Source: Candidatus Thiothrix anitrata (GTDB lineage Bacteria; Pseudomonadota; Gammaproteobacteria; Thiotrichales; Thiotrichaceae). Taken from it: a stretch of DNA of 64,000 nt. A program made the translations under genes and the position numbers. Numbering within the stretch: the first letter of the stretch is position 1; every line of letters begins with the position of its first letter. The notes beneath the pieces are model-generated. The model was not told the DNA's origin, made no database searches, and saw only the letters and a program-made list of their open reading frames with translations. The DNA is taken from positions 3,437,283 through 3,501,282 of the forward strand of contig NZ_CP072800.1 in NCBI RefSeq assembly GCF_017901155.1. The letters are read 5' to 3'. Of the stretch, positions 37,113-46,170 are shown in pieces.

Positions 37113-40100
37113 TTAATCCTCCCGACGACGGCGAAAGAACGCTACCACTGCCAATAACATACTCATAATCGCCAGCCCCCAAGTGTTCGCCGTCGGGATT
37201 TGTACATGTGGTACAAAGCCACAATCGACACTACGGTTAGTGTTCGCGTCACTATCACCGTCATCAGTGGGTTCTGTACCTGCCTTCAGGGTAAACAGTG
37301 AAGTGGAACCATCAGCTGCGCAATTGCTGTCATCATTCGCCGAATTATCATCAACACTCCCACCGCTTTTGGTGAAAATGTTATACAGGCTTGGTGGTAT
37401 AGCCACGATACGATATTCACCTTCAGGGAGATTATCGAAGAAATAGCTACCATCCGGCTTAGTCACCTGTGTCGCGATGACATTGCCTTCCTTATCCAGC
37501 AACTTCACTGTCACATCACCTAAACCTGGTTCGCCGGGATCTTGCTTGCCATCACCATCTAAATCAACCCACATTTTATCGCCCACTGCCACGGTTTCTG
37601 GTTCAGCAGGTGGTGGCAGAACACCAAAATCCAGCGTGAGATTAGATTGCTCATCGACTGTACCCTTACCATCTTCACCGGGCTTTCCGTTGGCAGTATC
37701 GGTTTCACCAGTTGGCTCATCTACTCCCAAAGTGATCACTGTAGTGTTACAAATACCATCTTGGTGAACGTCATCGCCATTGTCGTTGTTATCCACATCA
37801 TCGTTCGGATCAAGCTCATTACCACCGGTACTTGCGGTGTAATTTGCCAGCAATCCAGTTGCGGCGAAATTACCCGGTGCAATACACACACGATAGTCTC
37901 CCGCTTCCAGATTATCGAATAAGTAGAATCCATTGACTGTTGTGGTACTGGCCAGATTTTGCGACGGCTCTGTGGTATTCCACAATTCCATGCGTACACC
38001 ATCGACCACGGGTTTTTCGCCAGTATCCATTTGACCGTTGTTAGCATTGACCGCTGTACCGTTACCATCGTCAATCCACACTTTATTGCCGAGGCTGTGT
38101 TTAACTACCGGAATCGGAGTTGGATAAAAACCACAGTCAATGGTCAAATCGCCGTTGGCATCATCGCCGTCAACTTCTGACTCCTGACCAGCCATCAAAC
38201 TGAAAGGCTCAGTGCCACCCAAGTCTGCCTCGCAGTTACTATCGTTATTAGCAGCGTTACTATCAGGGTCACCAACAGATTTTGTCAGCGTATAACCTAC
38301 AGCTTGTACTTTAATAATGTATTCGCCTTCGGGCAAATCAGAGAATAAATATTTACCATCTTCGCCAGTAATTTGTGACGGAATAGCCATGTCACCACCG
38401 ATCACCACCGGAGAGCCGTCTTTATTCAACAGCGTAACTTCTGCACCTTTCAATGGCAATTCTTCAGGGTCTTGCAACCCGTCTTGATCTGCATCAATCC
38501 AGATGTAATCACCGACGCTAACGCTTTTCTTTGGCGGTGATACAACCCCGAAATCAATCGTGAGGTTGGAACGGTTATCTGGTGTACTTTTACCATCATC
38601 ACCGTCATTGTTATCGGTAAACCCAAGCTCATTCAATGGTTCTTCATCATTCAACTCGACGAGATTGGTACAAATATCACCAGATACATCATCATCACCG
38701 TTGTCGTCACCATCAATACCCCGGTTATCCACACCACCGATATTAGGATTCTCTTTTTGATTTGGACCTGTACTCGCCAAGTAACCTGCCAATTTGCCAT
38801 CCACCGCAAAGTTTTCTGCTAGGACACACACTTGGTAGCTACCTGCACCCAGACCACTAAATAAATAGCGACCATGTGCATCGGTCTCTGTATCGCCGAT
38901 CGTAATTCCACCGTCATCTTTCAGGATCAGCTTAATACCAGCACCTGCATTCTCTTCACCAACATTTGCGTCACCGCTATTGTCTGCATCAATCCAGACG
39001 CGGTTACCGATGCTATACGTTGGTGCGACTGTTGGAATCAAACCGCAGTCTTGGGTCGGGTCGTTGTTGGCATCGTCGTCACCGTCGTCAATTTCTGCGC
39101 CAATCGCGAGGTTGATACCGCTGATTTTGCCGTCAGCCGTGCAATTGCTGTCAATTTTACCATCAGTGCCTTCGTTGATTTTGGTGAAGTCGTAGCCTGC
39201 GGGTTTGGTGACTTCAATGAGGTAGTCGCCTTCCGGCAGATTGACGAACTGATAGTTGCCGTTAACATCGGTTTGTTGTGCCGCAACGTCAACGCCATTG
39301 ATGTCTTGGGCAGGGCTGCCATCGGCTTTTTTGAGGGTAACGGTGACGTTAGCCAGCAGTTTGTCGGTGACTCCGCCTTGTTTGCCATCACCATCAACGT
39401 CTTCCCAGATGGTGTCGCCGACACTGACACTAGGCGTGGGTAGTTTGACTAAACCGCAGTCTTGGGTCGGGTCGTTGTTGGCATCGTCGTCACCGTCGTC
39501 AATTTCTGCGCCAATCGCGAGGTTGATACCGCTGATTTTGCCGTCAGCCGTGCAATTGCTGTCAATTTTACCATCAGTGCCTTCGTTGATTTTGGTGAAG
39601 TCGTAGCCTGCGGGTTTGGTGACTTCAATGAGGTAGTCGCCTTCCGGCAGATTGACGAACTGATAGTTGCCGTTAACATCGGTTTGTTGTGCCGCAACGT
39701 CAACGCCATTGATGTCTTGGGCAGGGCTGCCATCGGCTTTTTTGAGAGTAACGGTGACGTTAGCCAGCAGTTTGTCGGTGACTCCGCCTTGTTTGCCATC
39801 ACCATCAACGTCTTCCCAGATGGTGTCGCCGACACTGACACTAGGCGTGGGTAGTTTGACTAAACCGCAGTCTTGGGTCGGGTCGTTGTTGGCATCGTCG
39901 TCACCGTCATCAATTTCTGCGCCAATCGCGAGGTTAATACCGCTGATTTTGCCGTCAGCCGTGCAATTGCTGTCAATTTTACCATCAGTGCCTTCGTTGA
40001 TTTTGGTGAAGTCGTAGCCTGCGGGTTTGGTGACTTCAATGAGGTAGTCGCCTTCCGGCAGATTGACGAACTGATAGTTGCCGTTAACATCGGTTTGTTG

Positions 40101-40988
40101 TGCCGCAACGTCAACGCCATTGATGTCTTGGGCAGGGCTGCCATCGGCTTTTTTGAGAGTAACGGTGACGTTAGCCAGCAGTTTGTCGGTGACTCCGCCT
40201 TGTTTGCCATCACCATCAACGTCTTCCCAGATGGTGTCGCCGACACTGACTGTCGGTGGCGGAGGCAACCTAACCCCAAAATCGACAGTCAGATTTGAGC
40301 GATTATCCGGTGTACCCTTGCCATCATCACCATCTAGCAAGTTTGTGAATCCCAATTCATTGAGTGGTTCTTGATCATTTAACGTGAACGTATTGGAGCA
40401 AATACCATCTTCCACGGTATCTTCGCCATTATCATGCTCATCCTCATCGCTATCATCTGGATCAATTTTCTGGTTTACACCAGTACTAGGCAAATAGCCG
40501 ACCAATTTACCAGTACCCTCAAAGTTTTCCTTAAGAATACACACCTGATAATCACCGGCCGCCAAATCACTGAACAGATAACGTCCCTCTGTGTCCGTTT
40601 CAACCGGCTCACCAACTTGCACACCACCATCATCTTTCAGAATGAGTTTCACACCAGCACCGACACCCACCTCACCAACCGTAGCATCACCACTATTATC
40701 GGCATCAATCCATACAAGGTTGCCAATGCTGTAAGTCGGAATCGCTTCAATCGTCACTGGTGAGCAGGCTTCGTCATCCTCCAAGGTCTTAGGTTCGGCG
40801 TTAAATCCGCTCAGCAATTCTGCCTCGGTTTTATTACCCGGATCTGAATCTATATCCGTTTCGTTAGCCTTGCTCACCTGAGCGCAGTTGGTAACAACAT
40901 CTGCCGCCCACACAGGATTCATTGACGACAAGACACCGACCGCACAAAAGGTCAGCAACAAAGGTTTCATACCTGTCATTTTTTTCAT
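37113..40988 (-). CDS. Large secreted SdrD B-like repeat protein with IPTL-CTERM tail
   Basis: The 1291-residue protein has a signal peptide (MKKMTGMKPLLLTFCAVGVL...VWA), a short Cys-containing N-domain, then eight B-type (prealbumin/Cna-B-like) modules. Two kinds alternate: longer ones opening YSIGN.VWIDADNSGDA and shorter ones opening SVGDTIWEDVDGDGKQGG. DxDxDG loops in each suggest calcium binding. Three shorter modules in a row are nearly identical (411-bp units). The C-terminus has an IPTL-CTERM-type sorting signal: IPTANTWG, a hydrophobic helix and RRRRED. Such tails are cleaved by exosortase-like (XrtH) systems in proteobacteria; no exosortase is in the window. It is probably a cell-surface or sheath structural protein, 125 bases after the DUF11 gene and closed by a terminator. 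Confidence 0.9.
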   Translation of the reverse strand: MKKMTGMKPLLLTFCAVGVLSSMNPVWAADVVTNCAQVSKANETDIDSDPGNKTEAELLSGFNAEPKTLEDDEACSPVTIEAIPTYSIGNLVWIDADNSGDATVGEVGVGAGVKLILKDDGGVQVGEPVETDTEGRYLFSDLAAGDYQVCILKENFEGTGKLVGYLPSTGVNQKIDPDDSDEDEHDNGEDTVEDGICSNTFTLNDQEPLNELGFTNLLDGDDGKGTPDNRSNLTVDFGVRLPPPPTVSVGDTIWEDVDGDGKQGGVTDKLLANVTVTLKKADGSPAQDINGVDVAAQQTDVNGNYQFVNLPEGDYLIEVTKPAGYDFTKINEGTDGKIDSNCTADGKISGINLAIGAEIDDGDDDANNDPTQDCGLVKLPTPSVSVGDTIWEDVDGDGKQGGVTDKLLANVTVTLKKADGSPAQDINGVDVAAQQTDVNGNYQFVNLPEGDYLIEVTKPAGYDFTKINEGTDGKIDSNCTADGKISGINLAIGAEIDDGDDDANNDPTQDCGLVKLPTPSVSVGDTIWEDVDGDGKQGGVTDKLLANVTVTLKKADGSPAQDINGVDVAAQQTDVNGNYQFVNLPEGDYLIEVTKPAGYDFTKINEGTDGKIDSNCTADGKISGINLAIGAEIDDGDDDANNDPTQDCGLIPTVAPTYSIGNRVWIDADNSGDANVGEENAGAGIKLILKDDGGITIGDTETDAHGRYLFSGLGAGSYQVCVLAENFAVDGKLAGYLASTGPNQKENPNIGGVDNRGIDGDDNGDDDVSGDICTNLVELNDEEPLNELGFTDNNDGDDGKSTPDNRSNLTIDFGVVSPPKKSVSVGDYIWIDADQDGLQDPEELPLKGAEVTLLNKDGSPVVIGGDMAIPSQITGEDGKYLFSDLPEGEYIIKVQAVGYTLTKSVGDPDSNAANNDSNCEADLGGTEPFSLMAGQESEVDGDDANGDLTIDCGFYPTPIPVVKHSLGNKVWIDDGNGTAVNANNGQMDTGEKPVVDGVRMELWNTTEPSQNLASTTTVNGFYLFDNLEAGDYRVCIAPGNFAATGLLANYTASTGGNELDPNDDVDNNDNGDDVHQDGICNTTVITLGVDEPTGETDTANGKPGEDGKGTVDEQSNLTLDFGVLPPPAEPETVAVGDKMWVDLDGDGKQDPGEPGLGDVTVKLLDKEGNVIATQVTKPDGSYFFDNLPEGEYRIVAIPPSLYNIFTKSGGSVDDNSANDDSNCAADGSTSLFTLKAGTEPTDDGDSDANTNRSVDCGFVPHVQIPTANTWGLAIMSMLLAVVAFFRRRRED
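39040..40250. repeat. Three near-identical 411-bp tandem repeats inside the SdrD-like gene
   Basis: Units start at 39040, 39451 and 39862, with an exact 411-base period (137 residues); the third is cut short of the period at about 40250. By eye, units 1 and 2 differ at one base and units 2 and 3 at two, all apparently silent. The array is coding, so copy-number change by recombination would add or remove whole modules in frame. Confidence 0.93.
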
Positions 40989-41113
40989 TATGGTGGATCT
41001 CTTATTTTTTAGTTATTGCACCACGCCAACGCGCTCAACGCCGACCATGCTTTATCGGCCTAACCCTACCACAGGTCGTGATAGGGCTGTATTAATTCCC
41101 GAAGAACGGTTCT

Positions 41114-41452
41114 TTAATTGATAATAGTGATAATTTTTAAGATTTTTTGCTGTCCTGCTGATAAATCACCAACAACCCAAACACCCGTTGCACTGTTATA
41201 TTGCCCAGCCTCCTCATTATCACCGATATAACTTAAACCACCGGGTAATAAATCAGTAACATTCACCGCTGTTGCGACCGTATCACCTTTGTTCGCAGCA
41301 ATAATGGTGTACTCTACGGTATCACCGCTGTTTACACGGGTTTTATCCACACTTTTGGTAATTTCAACATCGGCAGCGGCGTAAGCCATACCCGCTCCAC
41401 ATAACATCATCACCCCCACACAACGTGCAAGGTATTGCTGATAGTGCTTCAT
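41114..41452 (-). CDS. Small secreted stand-alone DUF11 domain protein
   Basis: The 112-residue protein has a signal peptide (about 1-25, ending AYAAA) followed by one DUF11 Ig-like domain: VEITKSVDKTRVNSGDTVEY, ANKGDTVATAVNVTDLLPGG and GVWVVGDLSAGQQ. DUF11 domains are usually building blocks of large surface proteins, so a single-domain secreted form is unusual. The ribosome binding site GGAGG lies inside the 3' end of the GH18 gene, with the ATG 2 bases after its stop. The domain matches the C-terminal ends of the two FGE-like proteins upstream. Confidence 0.85.
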   Translation of the reverse strand: MKHYQQYLARCVGVMMLCGAGMAYAAADVEITKSVDKTRVNSGDTVEYTIIAANKGDTVATAVNVTDLLPGGLSYIGDNEEAGQYNSATGVWVVGDLSAGQQKILKIITIIN

Positions 41453-41454
41453 TA

Positions 41455-42648
41455 TTAGTTTCCTCCGGCGGCTAAGGCATTACGAATACTGTGCATAATT
41501 TCACGGCGTTTATTACCCGTTTGTGCGGCACGGTAATCCAACTGTAAATGCCAAATCATTGCGCCGCCCAATTGCATTTTCTTCACGTATTGGATTTTTT
41601 CTGCCACCGCTCGCGGATCATTAAATGAGATAAACTGATCGTCTGCGTCATTTTCCGTATCAATGCTGAGATAACCCATTTTTGCCACATCATCCCAATG
41701 ATACTGACCTTGCTGGTAACGGTTATCCATAAGCTGTGCATAGCTTTCCAGAGGAGTTCCGCTAGTCCATTCTTGCGGTACACTCGTCCATGTTTGAAAC
41801 GGTGCAGTTGCGCCTCCGGTAGCTGTGCCAGCACCGCCTTGCCAGATACGGATTTCAAAACTCATCCCCAAACCCAACTTATCACGCGGCACACCCGCAT
41901 CCAGCAATTGCTTGATGTAACCGTCCACCGATGACACTTTACCGCCGGTACTGGGGTAAGTTTTACCGCCGTCATACAACGCTGCATCGTGCCAAGTAAT
42001 CTCTTCCCAGCGAGTCGCCATGTTGTAAAACATGATATTGATCTGATCAAACTTGGTGTGTAAATGTGACAGCACCGTTTTTGCTCGGTGATCGGCAGCA
42101 ACAGTCAAGAGCGGAGGACGTTGTAACAATGCTGAAGTTTTTTGTTGCATCGCCGCGTGTAAGGCATTGATGAACACTTCGTAATCAGGATTTTCAGTCT
42201 GACCCCATGAGACAATCGGTTCAAGATCAATGTCTAAACCGTCATACCCCTCATCCAAACGTGCTAATAAATCATTAATCAAAGCCTGACGCTTAACAGG
42301 GTCGGCTAATACCGGTTTATGGATATTTTCCCACGCCACCACACTAAACAATATTGGGCGATTTTTGCTGTGTGCCAACTCAATGGCTTTTTGACGCTTC
42401 GTTAGCTCCATGCCGTTACCGTTATAGGTTAATGTCCCGGTATTAGGATCAATTTCTGAAGCGAAATGCACCACATGAGTAAGCATTTCCCAATCCGCAT
42501 CATCCATGTAAGCTGCATTACCCGCTCCGTCTTGGGTATAACCGGGCAAATAACCCGTTACCCACGGCGTAGCCGCCATTCCAGGGTTTGCCCACATTAA
42601 CCAGCACAACCCGGCAAGGGCGCACGCTTTCATCCAAGGTGTTTTCAT
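41455..42648 (-). CDS. Secreted glycoside hydrolase family 18 (chitinase-like)
   Basis: A 397-residue protein with a signal peptide (ending PGMAA) and a single GH18 TIM-barrel: WVTGYLPGYTQ at the start, HVVHFASEID, and the catalytic DxxDxDxE motif as DGLDIDLE, with E143 as proton donor and D141/D139 in place. IMFYNMA and GGAMIWHLQLD complete the barrel. GH18 enzymes cleave beta-1,4-GlcNAc polymers such as chitin or related glycans; the substrate here is open and could be the cell's own sheath polysaccharide. The ATG shares a base with the preceding stop (TAATG), so it is coupled to the FGE/DUF11 gene. Confidence 0.93.
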   Translation of the reverse strand: MKTPWMKACALAGLCWLMWANPGMAATPWVTGYLPGYTQDGAGNAAYMDDADWEMLTHVVHFASEIDPNTGTLTYNGNGMELTKRQKAIELAHSKNRPILFSVVAWENIHKPVLADPVKRQALINDLLARLDEGYDGLDIDLEPIVSWGQTENPDYEVFINALHAAMQQKTSALLQRPPLLTVAADHRAKTVLSHLHTKFDQINIMFYNMATRWEEITWHDAALYDGGKTYPSTGGKVSSVDGYIKQLLDAGVPRDKLGLGMSFEIRIWQGGAGTATGGATAPFQTWTSVPQEWTSGTPLESYAQLMDNRYQQGQYHWDDVAKMGYLSIDTENDADDQFISFNDPRAVAEKIQYVKKMQLGGAMIWHLQLDYRAAQTGNKRREIMHSIRNALAAGGN

Positions 42649-45600
42649 TAGTCAGCCCTCACTGTGATCATTAATTTAACCGGTACACCATTCGCCACCT
42701 TACCGACAGTCCAGATGCCACTGGCTGCATCATAACTGCCACGTTCGGCTTGGCTGCTCACATAGGTTAAACCTGCTGGCAACTGATCTTGCACCTGCAC
42801 ATTGCTGGCATCATCGGGGCCTTTATTCACCAGCGTCAGGGTATAAACCAACGTATCACCACGCTTGACCGTCGTCATACTGGCGGTTTTCACCAACTCC
42901 AGATCGACTTGTGGTGACGTTGAACAGTTCGCCCCCAAAGCAGCACCGTCTTCGTTATTACCCGGATTTTGATCCGTACTGCTTTGTGCTGAGACATTCG
43001 CTTTATTGATAACCGTGACACAAGACGGTGGCGGTGCAGAACACGACGCAGGTGGAGTCAAAGCAACATTGTTCAACTGACAACTGGCCTTGTTACTGTC
43101 GGCCAAGGTCGCTGTCACCGCCCCGCCACTGATCAAAAAGTTACCGTAAGTACCCGATTCCACGCCGTAAGGCACGTCTTGCACCGCTAATGTACCGGCC
43201 TGAATATCGTAGGTTGGAGCAACAAACACCCCCGATGTATTGATACGGAAACCAAACGTATCATCCGCCGCACTGCTCGTGCCATTGCTATAACATTGCG
43301 TGGTGACAACCGGCGTATTAATCGCACAATCACCCTCCAGCGGATTCAACACGCTCACAGACACGGTGCTATCACCCGCAATCGTGACCGATGCAGGAGT
43401 AATCACCGCAGTGCCGTAGCTGTAACCTGCTGGCGGTGTTGGCTGCGTTGGCTCTGTCACCGTACAGGTCGTACCGTGAGGAATATTGCTGATGGTTTTG
43501 TTTTCAGCCGCTTTAATCAGCACATCTTGGTCAAAGCTGTCATCTGAACAGTCCACCCTCAAGGTGTAATCAGGGCTGGTAAATCCGGCGGGCTGCCCAC
43601 TTACCGATTTACCCAACTGCAAACTACCGAGCTTTAGGGTTAATGGATTAGTCACCGTCACCGCAATGGTTGTGCCATTACCAATCGTCTGCGCACCACT
43701 GGGCGTAATGACGGGCGTGCCGTAATCATAACCTGCGGGTGCGGCTGGCACTGTCGGCTCTGTCACGGTACAGGTCGTGCCGGTCGGAATACTGTTAATG
43801 GTTGCAGTAGCACCATCAGCAACGGTCAATGTCTGGTCAAAGCTATCCACAGAACAATCCACCACCACTGAGAAATTAGGGCTAGTAAAACCGACCGGTT
43901 TGCCTGTCACTGCTTTCGTAACACTCAATGAACCTGTCGGTGCAGCAGCAACACTCAATGGCGTTGACCCGGAACAGGTTTGCCCTGCAACCGTGGTACT
44001 CGCTGTTACCGTTGCATTACCGGTTGCACTGGGCGTACCAGATACCGCCCCCGTTCCGGCATTAACGCTCATACCCGTAGGCAATCCAGCAGCACTCCAT
44101 GTATAAGTATATGGCCCTCCGCTACTGGCATTCGCTGACGGACTCGCATTGTAAGCCACACCCACCGTGCCATTCGGTAACGGATTCGGAGTAACGTTAA
44201 TCGTCGGGCAACTCACCGAGTTAAGCGGATTCGTTACCACCACTTCGATCGTGGTATTCGCTACAATCGTCTGCGCACCACTCGGCGCAATCGCAGGTGT
44301 GCCGTATTCGTAGCCAGCTGGTGCGGTTGGTAGTGGCGTAGTTTCCGTCACACTACAGGTCGTACCGACAGGGATATTGGTAATATCGCGTGTTGCACCA
44401 TGCGCCAACGTAAAGTTTTGATCGAAAGCGTCATCCGAACAATCTACCGCTATATTGAAATTCGGGCTGCTAAATCCTGCCGGAGGATTCGTCACTGTTT
44501 TCCGCACCCGTAACGTACCTGTCGGCGAACAACTCCCCGTGTCACTGATCGTCGCTGTACGGGTACAACTGCTGTTAGTTGCATCGGTGGCGGTCAAGGT
44601 ATACACCGTTCCATTGCCAGCCGAGCCGTTTTGTAGGCGGAAATTGGTTGCCGTACCGTAACTACCCGAAGTTGGGGTTACGATTCCACCATTATTGACG
44701 CTGACATTGTAGGTAGCTGCAACACCCGTACCCGTCAAATTCAATGCGAAGGTGCGGTAATCATCTGTGGCACTTCCAGTAGTACCATTGTTATTACATA
44801 CAGGAGCGATGGTGAAACTGTTAATAGAACAGGCTGCTTGCAGGGGGTTGGTGACTGTTACAGCTACAGTCGAGCCGTCACCCGGCACCGTGATATTTGC
44901 GGGACTAATGATTGCGGTTCCATAGGTGTACCCACTAGGCGCACCTGAAGGAGGCGTTTCTGTAACCGTACAAGTTGTTCCCTGCGGCATAAAGTCGGAT
45001 ACAGCAGTTTGACCGTGTTTTAGAGTAAAGGTTTTGTCATACAGCGTGCCAGCACAATTCAAGTTAATCGTGAAGTTACGGGTAGCATCACTGCCACCTG
45101 TAACTTGCTTGGTAATGCTGATCCGCGCAGATAGCTGGGCAACACCCATCCACACCCGGTAGCCGACACTCAAATAACGTCGCCCCGCATCCAGAGTTTG
45201 ACGGGTGTTCTTACTCGAATCAGACAGATTACCAAATGCGGATGCACCGCGCAGAATGGTTGTCCCTGTAGCACCGGGATTCAACGTGGTTTCGTGCCGG
45301 TTTCCCCCAAAGTCATAAATCCCCCAAGGATTTCCAGTTTCCTGACCAACTTGTGCATATAACCCTCCCCCATTACTAAAGACACCCGTTAATGCCCCGC
45401 CAACATTAGAATCATGCAAGCCAGTATTGACACTAGACGTTGCTAAAGCGGGAGTACCACTACCCAATGGATAAGTATAATAAGTATTAGTTGTCCCTGC
45501 TCTACGATACATGGCTTTGTAAAGCTCATCTTCCAAAGGTAAGCGCGGCCCCGGATAAGCACCATTGAAAGAGGCAATTGGCCAGTTACCTTTTGGTCCA

Positions 45601-46139
45601 CCATCATTTGTGAAAGTGAATGCCCCAGAATCAATACTACCTGTTGCCATCCAGTTCAGATAACGAGCTACGTTATTCAAAGAACGCCAATCGACAGGAA
45701 GTTTAGCTGCATCCGATGCACTCAAACTCATGCCATTTTGATTAAACGACGTTACTTGCCAACTACTCCCAGAATAGGCAAACGGTGAATAACACCAAGG
45801 GTTGTCACAATCAGGGTGGGATGTGGTCATTGGACCTAAACCCAAATCATTAGAACCCGTAGCCCCAATGTCATTCAGAAAATCCACCCAGTCCTGTACG
45901 GTAATCTGGGTCGCACTCACCATGTAAGAGTAGGGCACTCCACCGTATCCAGTCGAGTCGCCCGCATTTCCCGGATTGCCAACGACTACGAAATTATCGG
46001 CATACGATGGCGCTGGAACACCAGCGGGTGGTGTATAAGACTCCGCGCTTGCATGTTGGGCAGCAATCACGCACAACATACCCGTTACAATAGCCACGGA
46101 GTGGCGTATTGTTCCCAGTAACTTTTTTATACCCGTCAT
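42648..46139 (-). CDS. Large secreted FGE-like, DUF5979-repeat, DUF11 protein
   Basis: From ATG 46139 the product has 1163 residues; a TTG at 46157 would add six. After a signal peptide comes an FGE-sulfatase/SUMF1-like domain (about 30-320) with ITVQDWVDFLNDIGATGSND, VARYLNWMATG, PRLPLEDELYKAMYRR, GNPWGIYDFGGNRHETTL and YRVWMGVAQ. Four DUF5979-like beta modules follow, each with an F-[ST]-[IV]-x-[CD]C core and PxGTTCxVTE, mixed with two Cys-containing Ig-like modules and one putative He_PIG domain (LPNGTVGVAYNASPSANASS). A single DUF11 domain ends the protein exactly at the stop, with no membrane anchor. A surface or matrix role is inferred; catalytic residues of true formylglycine enzymes are not evident. 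Confidence 0.87.
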   Translation of the reverse strand: MTGIKKLLGTIRHSVAIVTGMLCVIAAQHASAESYTPPAGVPAPSYADNFVVVGNPGNAGDSTGYGGVPYSYMVSATQITVQDWVDFLNDIGATGSNDLGLGPMTTSHPDCDNPWCYSPFAYSGSSWQVTSFNQNGMSLSASDAAKLPVDWRSLNNVARYLNWMATGSIDSGAFTFTNDGGPKGNWPIASFNGAYPGPRLPLEDELYKAMYRRAGTTNTYYTYPLGSGTPALATSSVNTGLHDSNVGGALTGVFSNGGGLYAQVGQETGNPWGIYDFGGNRHETTLNPGATGTTILRGASAFGNLSDSSKNTRQTLDAGRRYLSVGYRVWMGVAQLSARISITKQVTGGSDATRNFTINLNCAGTLYDKTFTLKHGQTAVSDFMPQGTTCTVTETPPSGAPSGYTYGTAIISPANITVPGDGSTVAVTVTNPLQAACSINSFTIAPVCNNNGTTGSATDDYRTFALNLTGTGVAATYNVSVNNGGIVTPTSGSYGTATNFRLQNGSAGNGTVYTLTATDATNSSCTRTATISDTGSCSPTGTLRVRKTVTNPPAGFSSPNFNIAVDCSDDAFDQNFTLAHGATRDITNIPVGTTCSVTETTPLPTAPAGYEYGTPAIAPSGAQTIVANTTIEVVVTNPLNSVSCPTINVTPNPLPNGTVGVAYNASPSANASSGGPYTYTWSAAGLPTGMSVNAGTGAVSGTPSATGNATVTASTTVAGQTCSGSTPLSVAAAPTGSLSVTKAVTGKPVGFTSPNFSVVVDCSVDSFDQTLTVADGATATINSIPTGTTCTVTEPTVPAAPAGYDYGTPVITPSGAQTIGNGTTIAVTVTNPLTLKLGSLQLGKSVSGQPAGFTSPDYTLRVDCSDDSFDQDVLIKAAENKTISNIPHGTTCTVTEPTQPTPPAGYSYGTAVITPASVTIAGDSTVSVSVLNPLEGDCAINTPVVTTQCYSNGTSSAADDTFGFRINTSGVFVAPTYDIQAGTLAVQDVPYGVESGTYGNFLISGGAVTATLADSNKASCQLNNVALTPPASCSAPPPSCVTVINKANVSAQSSTDQNPGNNEDGAALGANCSTSPQVDLELVKTASMTTVKRGDTLVYTLTLVNKGPDDASNVQVQDQLPAGLTYVSSQAERGSYDAASGIWTVGKVANGVPVKLMITVRAD

Positions 46140-46170
46140 ATTTATTATCAGCCCCAATCAACAATGTTGT

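Noticed and set aside
39040-40250. CRISPR array
   Set aside because: The repeats are 411 bp, contiguous and coding, with no spacers.
38874-40374. Long plus-strand open frames opposite the SdrD-like gene
   Set aside because: They repeat with the 411-bp array, have no ribosome binding sites, and encode reverse-complement artefacts of the Asp/Gly-rich coding strand.
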